A DNA stretch of 64,000 nt. It comes from Bacteroidetes bacterium 46-16 (lineage in GTDB: Bacteria; Bacteroidota; Bacteroidia; Chitinophagales; Chitinophagaceae). Position 1 is the stretch's first letter, and every line of letters begins with the position of its first letter. Shown here one piece after another: positions 24,175 to 33,700 of the stretch. The notes under the pieces were generated by a model, which worked only from the letters and a program-made list of their open reading frames with translations, was not told where the DNA came from and made no database searches. Position numbers and translations under genes: made by a program. The stretch lies in NCBI GenBank assembly GCA_001897835.1, contig MKUN01000035.1:1-64000 (forward strand). Reading direction: 5' to 3'.

Positions 24175-26061
24175 TTAGCCTGCATATTCGCTTAGCTCCA
24201 GCCAGCGCAGCTCTTTCTCATCCAGCAAGTCGCATATCTCGGTAAAGCGTTTGCCCAGCCGCTCCAGTTCGTCATAGGGTAACCCGGCTTCAGCCATCCT
24301 GGCCGATACTTCTGTTTTCTCCATTTCCAGTTTGGCTATCTCTTTGCCCAGCGTTTCATACTCCCGTTTTTCATTGAAGCTCAGCTTTTTCTTTTCTTTT
24401 TTCGCTTCCTGGGTTTCGCTCGCTATTTGCTGCTCAGCTTTTTCCTCTGCCTGCTTTTTCTCTTCCTCGCGTTGCCAGAGGCGGTAATTGCTGTAGTTGC
24501 CCGGGAAGTCGCGTACCTGTCCCCCGCCTTCGAACACAAAAAGGTGGTCCACCAGCCGGTCCATGAAATACCGGTCGTGCGATACGATCACGAGGCAGCC
24601 CTTATAATCGTTCAGGAAGTTTTCCAGTACCGATAGGGTAGGCAGGTCCAGGTCGTTAGTAGGCTCATCCAGCACAAGGAAGTTAGGATTACGGAACAGT
24701 ACCGAGAGCAATTGAAGCCTTTTTTTCTCACCCCCGCTCAGCTTGCTCAGGTAGGTATATTGCTGCTCGGGTGTGAAGAGGAACAATTGCAGGAACTGCG
24801 CAGCGCTCAGGCTCCCGCCCGTCGCCAGCGGAAAGTTCTCGGCTATGCTTTTCACATATTCTATCATCCGCATGTCTTCTTTTATCTCCAGCCCGGCCTG
24901 CGAAAAATTGCCGAACACTACCGTGTCGCCTATATTTATTTTGCCGCTGTCGGCTTGCTCCGTGCCCAGCAGTATGTTCAGGAAGGTGCTTTTACCCGCG
25001 CCGTTCCGTCCCACGATACCTATCCTGTCCCCTTTTTTGAATGTATAATCAAAGCCCTTTAAGATCACTTTATCGCCATAGCTTTTGTACACCTTCTTTA
25101 GCTCAGCTACTTTGCCGCCCAGGCGGTTCATTTTCATCTGCAGTTCCACTTTGTTATCCTCAATGCGCTGTTTGGCCCTTGCCTCCACATCGTAAAAGTT
25201 ATCGATACGGCTGCGTGCTTTGGTGGTCCTTGCCTTGGGTTGTTTACGCATCCATTCCAGTTCCTTCCGGTATTCGTTGCGGGCCTTGTCTATACTCGCC
25301 TGCTGGCTTTCTATACGTGCGGCCTTCTTCTCCAGGTAGTTCTCATAGTCGCCCTTATACACATACATATCGCTGCCGTCTATCTCCCATATCTCTTCGC
25401 ATACGGCATCCAGGAAATAACGGTCGTGCGTCACCAGTAGTAGGGTCACCTTCTCCTGGTTCAGGTAATGCTCCAGCCATTCCACCATCTCCACGTCCAG
25501 GTGGTTGGTGGGCTCATCCATGATCAGCAGTACATGCTTGTGCTCAAAGCCTATATCTATAAGGGTTTGTGCCAGTGCTACCCTTTTGCGCTGCCCGCCG
25601 CTCAGGGTCTTTACCTGCTGCTGCAGCTGGTGTATGTTGAGCTTGCCGAGTATCTGTTTTACTTTGGCCTCAAAACCCCATGCATTCAGTTCGTCAATTT
25701 TAGCCAGTGCAGCCCCCAATGCCACAGGGTCTTTCTCACCGCTATCCAGCAGGCTTTCATATTCCTGAAGGGCTTCCATTACGGGATGCTTGTAGTGAAA
25801 AATGTTCTCCGCAACGGTACGTTCCTCGTCAAATTGAGGTTCCTGCTCAAAGAGGGCCACGGTCACATCTTTATGTATCCATACCTTTCCTTCGTCAGGC
25901 ACCTCTTGCCCGGCCAGTATCTTCAGCAGCGTGCTCTTGCCGCTGCCGTTCTTGGCTACCAGCGCGATCTTGTCCCCTTCGTTGATATGGAAAGTAATAT
26001 TATGGAACAGGGGTTTTACCCCATACGATTTACCGATCCCCTCCGCAGTAACATAATGCAT
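24175..26061 (-). CDS. ABC-F family ATPase (Uup/YdiF-like)
   Basis: A 628-residue soluble protein with two ABC ATPase domains and no membrane segments. The first Walker A is 'NGSGKST' (38-44), with signature 'LSGGQRKRVALAQ' and 'LLIMDEPTNHLD'. The second Walker A is 'GRNGAGKST', with 'LSGGEKKRLQLL' and 'LVLDEPTNDLDL'. The 'PTNxLD' and interdomain linker (P-site tRNA interaction motif region, ~240-310) mark the ABC-F translation-factor family. A charged C-terminal coiled coil (~530-620) resembles Uup. These proteins act on ribosomes, and some protect from antibiotics. Context gives no hint of resistance, so a housekeeping role is likely. Confidence 0.92.
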   Translation of the reverse strand: MHYVTAEGIGKSYGVKPLFHNITFHINEGDKIALVAKNGSGKSTLLKILAGQEVPDEGKVWIHKDVTVALFEQEPQFDEERTVAENIFHYKHPVMEALQEYESLLDSGEKDPVALGAALAKIDELNAWGFEAKVKQILGKLNIHQLQQQVKTLSGGQRKRVALAQTLIDIGFEHKHVLLIMDEPTNHLDVEMVEWLEHYLNQEKVTLLLVTHDRYFLDAVCEEIWEIDGSDMYVYKGDYENYLEKKAARIESQQASIDKARNEYRKELEWMRKQPKARTTKARSRIDNFYDVEARAKQRIEDNKVELQMKMNRLGGKVAELKKVYKSYGDKVILKGFDYTFKKGDRIGIVGRNGAGKSTFLNILLGTEQADSGKINIGDTVVFGNFSQAGLEIKEDMRMIEYVKSIAENFPLATGGSLSAAQFLQLFLFTPEQQYTYLSKLSGGEKKRLQLLSVLFRNPNFLVLDEPTNDLDLPTLSVLENFLNDYKGCLVIVSHDRYFMDRLVDHLFVFEGGGQVRDFPGNYSNYRLWQREEEKKQAEEKAEQQIASETQEAKKEKKKLSFNEKREYETLGKEIAKLEMEKTEVSARMAEAGLPYDELERLGKRFTEICDLLDEKELRWLELSEYAG

Positions 26062-26103
26062 AGTGCCGCGAAGTTAGGTGGATTGGATGATACCTCACCA
26101 TGG

Positions 26104-26159
26104 GTCATTGCTAGGAGCCAGCCAAGCCCTGTGCGTTGCGCAACGAAACAATCTCACGA
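26104..26159 (+). repeat. dispersed intergenic repeat, copy A (degenerate)
   Basis: Starts GTCATTGCTAGGAGC and ends CAACGAAACAATCTCACG. The ends match the inverted copy at 27542-27609 (GTCATTGCGAGGAGC ... CGACGAAGCAAT on the minus strand). The middle, ~25 bases, differs. It lies just upstream of the NHL-repeat gene. Confidence 0.6.
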
Positions 26160-26186
26160 AACACAGGCACACCCCTTAAATTTCAT

Positions 26187-26194
26187 TATATTTG
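26187..26194 (+). promoter_or_regulatory. -7 box (TATATTTG) of the NHL-repeat gene
   Basis: Exact TAnnTTTG match 18 bases before the ATG at 26213. No TTG at the normal -33 spacing; that position falls just after repeat copy A. Confidence 0.4.
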
Positions 26195-26212
26195 AATATA
26201 AATGCTATAATA

Positions 26213-27535
26213 ATGAAGCACCTCCTGTTTATACTATTTTTATTGCCTGTGGTTTTGAAAGCACAGATAATAACGACATATGCAGGAAGTGGATCGTCTG
26301 TCAATAGTGGTGATGGTGGACAAGCCACATTGGCAGGCATTAATCTCCCGGCATATGTGACATTTGATAAAAATGGGAATTTTTACCTGACATTAGCTGG
26401 CAATGGGAATATGGTAAAAAAGATATCGCCAGACGGTATAATAAGCACAATTGCCGGTGGCGGTATAAATACTGGCGATGGAGGACTTGCTATAGATGCA
26501 GCATTAAGTACTCCTTTTGGCATAACTACGGACAGCCTTGGTAATATATTCATAGCTGAAGCAGGGCGTCATCGGATCAGAAAAATTGACGTAATTACTG
26601 GTGTTATCACAACCGTAGCAGGTACAGGAACAGCTGGCTACAGCGGTGATGGAGGCTTGGCCATCAATGCAGAATTGCATAGTCCATACGATGTATTTAT
26701 GGACAAGCACGGCAACCTTTTTATCGCAGATGCAGTAAACTGTTGTGTGCGTAAGGTAGATACAGCTGGAATAATTAAAACTATCGCGGGAATCGGTACG
26801 CCAGGCTATAATGGTGATGGGGGATTGGCAGATACTACACAATTGGGATTTGTATCGGGTGTATATGCCGATGACACGGGAAATATATATATAGCAGAGA
26901 GGAACAGGCTAAGAAAGGTAGATACTTTTGGTATTATTTCAACATTTGCCGGAACTGGAATAAGTGGTATTGCTGGAGATGGCGGACCAGCTATCTCAGC
27001 AGAGGTACAGGCAGAACACGTGACGCAGGATAAATTTGGCAACTTTTATATTTGCGGTGCATCGAGCAATAAAGTTCGCAGGATAAATAGCTCGGGTATC
27101 ATATACACGGCTGCCGGCACCGGAGTACAAGGGTTTAGCGGGGATGGGGGACTGGCAGATTCGGCGATGTTGTATGGACCTGCTGGGATGGTAACGGACA
27201 GTTGTGGAAATTTGTATTTTGTAGATGCACAAAATTATCGGGTACGTAAAGTTGCATACAATCCATCTTGCACAGCTATGAGCGTGCAGGATAATCATAC
27301 TATTAGCGACATTAAAATCTCCCCCAATCCCGCCCAAAACGAAATCACCATCTCCGGCCTAAGCAATGCAAGTACCCTCAGCATCATCAATACCCTCGGC
27401 CAGGTACTGCTTAGCCAAAACAGTGCTGCGCCAAAAACAATAATGAACATCAGCGGGCTGAGTGAAGGCCTCTACTTTATTGTCATCAAAGACAGGCAAG
27501 GCAAGCTGCAAAGGATGAAGTTTATCAAGGAGTAA
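26213..27535 (+). CDS. secreted NHL-repeat beta-propeller protein with T9SS type A sorting domain
   Basis: A 440-residue exported protein. A TTG seven codons upstream extends the frame, but the ATG at 26213 starts the signal peptide 'MKHLLFILFLLPVVLKAQ'. The central part is six NHL-like repeats of ~55 residues with the recurring 'GxGDGGLAxxAxLxxPxGI' and 'GNxFIAExxxxRIRKID' patterns, forming a predicted beta propeller. The C-terminal ~75 residues are a T9SS type A domain: 'ISPNPAQNEITISGL', 'LSIINTLGQVLL' and 'LSEGLYFIVI'. It is probably a surface protein; the ligand is unknown. It is flanked by inverted copies of a short dispersed repeat (26104-26159 and 27542-27609) and has more A/T-rich codon use than its neighbours in the first two thirds. 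Confidence 0.9.
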   Translation: MKHLLFILFLLPVVLKAQIITTYAGSGSSVNSGDGGQATLAGINLPAYVTFDKNGNFYLTLAGNGNMVKKISPDGIISTIAGGGINTGDGGLAIDAALSTPFGITTDSLGNIFIAEAGRHRIRKIDVITGVITTVAGTGTAGYSGDGGLAINAELHSPYDVFMDKHGNLFIADAVNCCVRKVDTAGIIKTIAGIGTPGYNGDGGLADTTQLGFVSGVYADDTGNIYIAERNRLRKVDTFGIISTFAGTGISGIAGDGGPAISAEVQAEHVTQDKFGNFYICGASSNKVRRINSSGIIYTAAGTGVQGFSGDGGLADSAMLYGPAGMVTDSCGNLYFVDAQNYRVRKVAYNPSCTAMSVQDNHTISDIKISPNPAQNEITISGLSNASTLSIINTLGQVLLSQNSAAPKTIMNISGLSEGLYFIVIKDRQGKLQRMKFIKE

Positions 27536-27541
27536 GTTCCT

Positions 27542-27609
27542 CTCTCTCGCGTCATTGCTTCGTCGCCCTGTACACACGGCCCTGCAAGCTCCTCGCAATG
27601 ACGAGAGAT
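27542..27609 (-). repeat. dispersed intergenic repeat, copy B (hairpin-forming)
   Basis: The element begins CTCTCTCGCGTCATTGC and ends GCAATGACGAGAGATG. Its ends are thus inverted repeats of about 13 bases with a two-base bulge. Read on the minus strand it is CGTCATTGCGAGGAGC ... CGACGAAGCAATGACG, the same type as copy A in opposite orientation. It carries no ORF and looks like a REP/MITE-like dispersed element. Confidence 0.65.
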
Positions 27610-27731
27610 GGGTGATGCGATTGGGTGCAATTGAGGGGCGTGGGGGACAGGTTGCTTGTACCGCCGACGGTGGACTGTGTACATGGGATAATGATGTTGT
27701 ATGTTGCTAAACGAGGTTGTCCCGACCGGTC

Positions 27732-28616
27732 TTATTTCCCCATTATCCTGATATCCACCCGGCGGTTGTGCTGCTGAGCCTCCTCGCTGTTCTCTTTGGT
27801 GGCATCCTCCCGGGTCATGCCCAGCCCGGCGTAGGTGATACGCTTTTTGTCTATGCCCTTCGTGGTCAGGAAATCACATACTGCATGTGCGCGGGCAAAG
27901 GACAGCATGTTGCTGGTGGTGCCCTCATATACGTCATATTGTGCCTCGGACCCCTGCTTACCGTTTATGACTACCGGGCTGCCGCTGGGGTCGCTGAGCA
28001 GGCAGCATATATGCCCCTCTATCCTGATCCTGATCTTTTGGTTATCGTTCAGGATATGATATAGTGTATCCAACTGGGGTACCGAGCCGGGAATAAGCAC
28101 ATGCGTACCCGGCTCAAAGAATATCCTGTTTAGCGATACTACCTGGTCCACGCTCATTTTGGCCATTTCCTGCAGTGCATGGGTTTCCGGCTTTGGCTTG
28201 GTCTTTAAAAGTGGCTTTAAAGGTTCCGGACCTTTTTTAACTATGGCCACCCGGCGGTCGGCCGCATAGCCCTCATTGCTGCTTTCGCCCGGGCGTTCTA
28301 TCTTACCCTTGCCGATACATAGTTCTATATCGCGTATGGAAAAATCGCGGGCTATGAAGTACACCATTACGTTCTGTGCCCGCTCGTAAGAGAGCGAATC
28401 ATTCTGCTTCTTCCCACCCAGATAGTCACAATAGCCTATTATCGAAAATGGCTCACCGGGCTTCAGTACATGCTTGCGTATCATGGAATCGAGACTGTGT
28501 TTTGTTGCAGGTGTCAGTTCAGCCTTGCCCAATGGGAAATAAACCGACAAAGTATCGGCAGCATAGCAATAGCCCGTAGCTGTGAGCAGGAATATAAAAA
28601 GGAATAAGCAGCGCAT
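27732..28616 (-). CDS. exported protein with two tandem OmpA-like domains
   Basis: A 294-residue exported protein starting at 'MRCLFLFIFLLTATGYCYA' (an upstream ATG at 28628 adds four residues). It contains two OmpA-type peptidoglycan-binding-fold domains rather than one. The first (~26-130) has 'YFPLGKAELTPATKHSLDSM', 'GYCDYLGG', 'LSYERAQNVMVYF' and 'AADRRVAIV'. The second (~165-290) has 'IFFEPGTHVLIPGSVPQLD', 'IEGHICC', 'FARAHAVCDFL' and 'QQHNRRVDIRI'. The second domain has an insertion after 'EGHICC' holding a Gly/Ser-rich loop. There is no barrel or lipobox, so it would be periplasmic. A role in envelope anchoring is inferred from the domain family. Confidence 0.85.
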   Translation of the reverse strand: MRCLFLFIFLLTATGYCYAADTLSVYFPLGKAELTPATKHSLDSMIRKHVLKPGEPFSIIGYCDYLGGKKQNDSLSYERAQNVMVYFIARDFSIRDIELCIGKGKIERPGESSNEGYAADRRVAIVKKGPEPLKPLLKTKPKPETHALQEMAKMSVDQVVSLNRIFFEPGTHVLIPGSVPQLDTLYHILNDNQKIRIRIEGHICCLLSDPSGSPVVINGKQGSEAQYDVYEGTTSNMLSFARAHAVCDFLTTKGIDKKRITYAGLGMTREDATKENSEEAQQHNRRVDIRIMGK

Positions 28617-28749
28617 AATACACCACAAATATCAGCAAAAAAGGCAATGCGGGTATAACCCGCCCGGGGGTAATTAACTAAAGCAGCCTCCCGTTAAAAT
28701 TATTGACTATGGGCAAATAGCTGTATTTTCATAGCCTCAATACATCATT

Positions 28750-29253
28750 ATGCTTCACCGCACACTGGTAGCTACAGCAGTTCTGGCATTAACGGGCAAC
28801 TGCATTTATGCACAAACGCCCATGCAGTACAATAATAAACTGGTAGCTATTACCGATAGCCTGCATGCCAAGGGCAGCCGCTGGGTACAAGTGTTCAAAG
28901 AAGTGAAGATGATCAAAGAATTCTCCTTGCTGGAGCCCTATCGCAGCGACCTGCAAGACTATATCAATGACGAGATAACGGAACTGAAGGCCGATAAGGA
29001 TGTAAGCGGTTCCGCCGAGTTAAAGCAGGCTGTACTCGATTTCCTGGCTTATGAAAAGAGCTTCGTACAGCAATGTTTCAAGCCCGTGGAAGAGCTGGAT
29101 GAATCGAGCGCGGATGAAGAGCTGAAAGCGGCTATAGATAAGATAAGCGAAGAGGCCCGGAAAGAAGATGCCCTGCTCATGAAAGTAAATAAGGCCCAGG
29201 AAGCCTATGCCCGCAGGAACAACTTCGACATTGAAGCCCCTAACAGGAAATAG
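28750..29253 (+). CDS. small secreted helical protein, unknown function
   Basis: A 167-residue protein with a signal peptide ('VATAVLALTGNCIYAQ', cut ~residue 22). The mature part is highly helical and charged (Lys/Glu-rich) with one Cys in 'FVQQCFKPVEEL'. It starts 'MQYNNKLVAITDSL', a pattern I associate with small surface proteins in Bacteroidota and Leptospira, but I cannot name the family with confidence. It is 30 bases upstream of the GT-C-like gene and may form an operon with it. Confidence 0.6.
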   Translation: MLHRTLVATAVLALTGNCIYAQTPMQYNNKLVAITDSLHAKGSRWVQVFKEVKMIKEFSLLEPYRSDLQDYINDEITELKADKDVSGSAELKQAVLDFLAYEKSFVQQCFKPVEELDESSADEELKAAIDKISEEARKEDALLMKVNKAQEAYARRNNFDIEAPNRK

Positions 29254-29283
29254 TTCGCCCCGTCACGTTACCAGGTAATAGTA

Positions 29284-30651
29284 ATGCGGACATCTCAAAT
29301 ACAACTTAAACACAGTATACTGGCAGCTTCGGTATTGTTTTTTGTGCCTCTGCTCATCATGGCCTACAGGGCCGAGTGGCAGTATGACGAAGCCTGGACC
29401 TACCTGGGCATATTGCGTTCTTCACCCGGAGAGATAGCTGCATATACCAAATTCAAGCTGGCAAATAACCATGTGTTCAATTCATTGTATTTTCATTGGC
29501 TGCAGGGACTCGGGGCCAAGACAGAGCTAACATATCGCCTCAGCAGCCTATTGAGCTATGTGCTGTATAACCTGTTCCTGTACCGGCTCCTGGAACAGGC
29601 TGGTTATAAACGGGCAAACTGGAGCTTCATTGTTCTTTTTTTGCTTCCTTATATGGGCTATTTTGCGCTGGGGCGTGGCTATGCTCCGGCTTTGACCTGC
29701 TTCACTATTTCCCTCTATTATTATAAATCATTCGCAGAGCGCAAGTCCCTGGCTCACCTGTTATACTTCATATTGTCCGGCAGCCTGGCAGCACTGTCCC
29801 TGTTTAGTTTTTTGTTCCCCTTTATTGCTATGGTCTTGTTGCTGGCACTGGGTAACTTTAAAACCGTGTTGAAACCCCGTTATTTGATTGTTATGCTCAT
29901 TGTGCTGCCTGTTATGCTGTATGTATATGTTATGGGCAAGGTCGTCAATACATATGATCTGTATATCATTGGCGGAAATTCGTTGTTTCGGAATGGTGCC
30001 TTGTCAAGCGTATTGTCTTATCTCTCCCTGGGCGAAATGGTATCGCAGCATTTGTTTTTGCTGTTCAAGGTTGCATTGTGTATTACCGGGCTGCCGGCAG
30101 TTATTGTACTGATAAAACGCAGGGTATTATATACAGAGCATGTCATCATATTGGTGGCTATACTGCTGATGCTGGCAGCGCATTATTTATTTGCTGCAAA
30201 GTATCCCATGTCCCGCGGTTTGCTATATATACTATTGTTATTTTACCTGCCCTTTATATACGCAAGTGCAAAAAAGAATTACCTGCTGGGCATACACCTG
30301 CTGGTAGTAGCGGCATTGGGTATTTGTAATATGGACTTGCTTCTTAAGAAAAGTATGCGGCATAAGAGCTATGATGCGCTGGCTTATGTCTCGAAAACGC
30401 ACAAACCATTGTTTGTGGATAATGTTAACCCCAATGTTCAGTTATATGATTACCTGTTCTTCCACAACAGTGTCAAACTCCTTCAGTATGAGATGGAAGA
30501 GCCGGAAGTATCAAAAAGCTTTTACCGGGCGCTCGATACAGTAAGTTATGTAATATGTACCCAGGCCAATTTGAAAGTCAAAGGTGCTAATACATTGTTT
30601 TCGAAGATATATAAGCTGCCGGAAGGCGATTTTTACATAAGGAAGAAATAG
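29284..30651 (+). CDS. polytopic membrane protein, GT-C glycosyltransferase-like
   Basis: A 455-residue integral membrane protein with about eleven hydrophobic segments. The first extracytoplasmic loop has 'WQYDEAWTYLGIL' and 'NNHVFNSLYFHWL', which match the Asp-Glu and His motifs of GT-C/PMT-like lipid-linked-sugar transferases (family 39-like). The C-terminal ~110 residues are soluble and include 'NVNPNVQLYDYLFFHN'. It probably transfers a sugar from a polyprenyl-phosphate donor on the periplasmic face; donor and acceptor are not known. It is followed ~105 bases later by smc, which has its own promoter. Confidence 0.65.
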   Translation: MRTSQIQLKHSILAASVLFFVPLLIMAYRAEWQYDEAWTYLGILRSSPGEIAAYTKFKLANNHVFNSLYFHWLQGLGAKTELTYRLSSLLSYVLYNLFLYRLLEQAGYKRANWSFIVLFLLPYMGYFALGRGYAPALTCFTISLYYYKSFAERKSLAHLLYFILSGSLAALSLFSFLFPFIAMVLLLALGNFKTVLKPRYLIVMLIVLPVMLYVYVMGKVVNTYDLYIIGGNSLFRNGALSSVLSYLSLGEMVSQHLFLLFKVALCITGLPAVIVLIKRRVLYTEHVIILVAILLMLAAHYLFAAKYPMSRGLLYILLLFYLPFIYASAKKNYLLGIHLLVVAALGICNMDLLLKKSMRHKSYDALAYVSKTHKPLFVDNVNPNVQLYDYLFFHNSVKLLQYEMEEPEVSKSFYRALDTVSYVICTQANLKVKGANTLFSKIYKLPEGDFYIRKK

Positions 30652-30721
30652 TATCCGGGCTTAATTCCCCAAGTTATCCCCAATGCATAGGAGCAAAAGG
30701 GCAATTTCCCGTAAATTCGAT

Positions 30722-30729
30722 TACTTTTG
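30722..30729 (+). promoter_or_regulatory. -7 box (TACTTTTG) upstream of smc
   Basis: Exact TAnnTTTG match 26 bases before the GTG start of smc. No clean TTG at the -33 spacing. Confidence 0.45.
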
Positions 30730-30755
30730 TTTCCCCCATATAAAATATAAGTGTT

Positions 30756-33700
30756 GTGCGTTTAAAGTCCCTGGAAATTAAAGGGTTCAAGTCGTTTGCC
30801 GACAAGACCCATGTGTTGCTCGACAATCCCATTACCGGCATAGTGGGCCCTAATGGCTGTGGCAAATCGAATATTGTGGATGCCATCCGTTGGGTGATCG
30901 GTGAGCATAAGATCAAGGCCCTGCGTTCCGATAACCTCGAGGACCTGATATTTAACGGTTCGCGTACACGTAATGGATCGGGTATGGCAGAGGTATCACT
31001 CACTTTTGAGAATACCCGCAACCTGTTGCCTACGGAATTCACCACAGTGACCATCAGCCGTAAATTTTATAAGAACGGTGAAAGTGAATATCGCCTGAAT
31101 GATGTGACCTGTCGCCTGAAGGATATTCATAACCTCTTTCTCGATACCGGGGTGAGCAACGACTCCTATGCTATCATAGAACTGGGGATGGTCGATGATA
31201 TCATTAAGGATAAGGACAATAGCCGCCGCCGTATGCTGGAGCAGGCCGCTGGTATATCCATATACAAAACGCGTAAGAAAGAAGCCAAGCAAAAGCTGGA
31301 AGGTACCGAACAGGACCTCTCCCGTATAGAAGACCTCCTTTTTGAGATCAGCAACAACTTGCGCACCCTGGAGAGCCAGGCGAAGAAAGCCGAACGTTAT
31401 TTCCAGATAAAAGGGGAATATAAAGAAGTGAGCATAGAGCTTGTAAAGGCTTCCCTGGAGCACTTTAATGAGCAATATAAAGAGCTGAACGAACAGCACG
31501 ATAAAGAAACAGACCGTAAAACACAGCTTGAGGCTGTTGTGGCTACCGAGGCAGCAAGCGTGGAACAGGACAAAGTGAAGCTGGTAGAAAAAGAGCAGGA
31601 GCTGAACGGGCTGCAAAAGCAATTCAATGAACTGGTAAACCGTGTGCGCCAGTTGGAAAGCGATAAACGCCTTGCTGCCCAGCGCCTGGAGCACCTTAAA
31701 GAAAGAGAAAAGAACCTGGGTGAATTCCTCTCCGGTGCCGATACGCAGTTGAAACAATTGGAAGAGTCGATAAGCTTTGCCGGCAAACAGATAGAAGAAG
31801 AAAATGCCGTATTGCAGGAGCTGCGCGGGCAATTGGAAACCCTTCGCGGGCTGGTGGATGAAAAGCGGGAGGCCTTTGACGGCAAGAAGCAGGTGCTGGA
31901 GCAACTGAGGAGCAATTACCAGCAGGAGCAGCGCCGCCAGTTTGAAGCGGAGAAAAAAGTGGCTGTAGCGGATACTTCTATTATGAACCTGCAGCGCAGT
32001 ATACAGCAAGTGCAGGACGAAGGAGCTCAACGCTCTGCACAAATAGCCCAGTTAAATATTGAAAAACAGGACGCAGAAGGCGAACTCCAGGAAAAGCATG
32101 ATGAATTGCAGCAACTGGTGACCAGGCATGAGGAAGTGAAAGGGAAAATATTGCAGGGGCAGGAGCAGGTGGAAGTACTCCGTGCACAACTGGTGGATGA
32201 AAACCGTAAGCTTGACTCGCGCCGGAACGAACACGACCTGCTGAAATCGTTGGTGGAGAGCCTTGAAGGTTACCCCGATAGCATCAAGTTCCTGAAAAAG
32301 AATGCAGAATGGAATAATGCCGCACCACTTCTTTCGGACGTGTTTGTGGTGCAAAATGAATATCGCACCGCGCTGGAGAACCTGCTGGATAACTACCTGA
32401 ACTATTATGTAGTAGATAATGTGAGCGAAGCAGCTAAGGCGGTGCACTTGCTGGAAAGCAATAAAAAGGGCAAAGCCAATTTCTTTATACTCAACCAGTT
32501 TGGTCAATACAAAGCAGCGGAGCACGGTGCGCCGCAAAATGCCATCCCGGCGCTGAGTGTTATTAATGTGGATGAACAGTATATGCCGCTGGCACAGCAC
32601 CTGCTGGGCCATGTATATATAGCCAACGAGACTGCCGATGTGGCTGCCAGTGAATTACAGAATGGCTATGTGCTGGTAGAGAAGAGCGGTAAAATGGTTC
32701 GGGGACGCTATACATTAGGCGGTGGTTCTATAGGCCTTTTTGAAGGCAATAAGATAGGCCGTGCCAAGAACCTGGAGCGCCTGGCCAAAGAAATAGAAGA
32801 GCTTGGCATTACCACTGCGCAACTGAAGCAGCAAATAAGCGATACGCAGACACTAATCAGTGGCTTCAATGAAGATCTGAATGATAAAGCAATAGAGCAA
32901 ACAAGGCAGGAGATCAACCGCCTGCAGAACCATACGATCAACCTTGGCCACAGAATAGAGAACTTCGAACACCTGAACCATACCGGGGGGCAGCGCCTGG
33001 CCGAACTGCAGGAGCAACTCGACCACACGCATAGCAGTATCAGTGATGCGCGCGATGAAATGGAGACCATAGTCAGGCAAATGGAAACCCTGCAGGAAAA
33101 TATACGCAATGCAGAGGCCGAATTCCAGGCGGTTGAGCAGGAGTTCAATGCCGTAACCCAACAGTACAACCAGCAAAACATACAGTATACCAAACAGCAG
33201 AGCAAACTCGATAACCTGAAACAGGAGTTGAGTTTCCGCAGCAACCAGTTGAACGACCTGCAAACACAGATCACCAGCAATAGCGAGCAACTGCAGCAGA
33301 CTAACGAGCAGCTGAAAGAAACAGAAACACAACTGCACGCGGGGGATAATGAACTGTATGAACTGTTGAGTCGTAAAGAGAGCGATGAACGCATATTGAA
33401 CGAGAAAGACCGTGAATACTATACAATGCGTAATGCTATATCGGCACTGGAAGGTGAACTGAACCAGAAACGCCGTGAAAAAGAACATGCCGAAACATTA
33501 CTGAACAGTATAAAGGACAAGCTCAATGATATGAAGCTACAGCTTGCCGGTATGAAGGAGCGCCTGAGCGTGGAATTTAAAGTAAATCTTGACGAGATAC
33601 TGGATGAGCCGCGTACCGGTGAGAAAAATGTAGAAGAACTGACCGCCGATTGCGACAGGATGAAAAAGCGGCTGGAAAATATGGGTGAAATAAACCCAAC

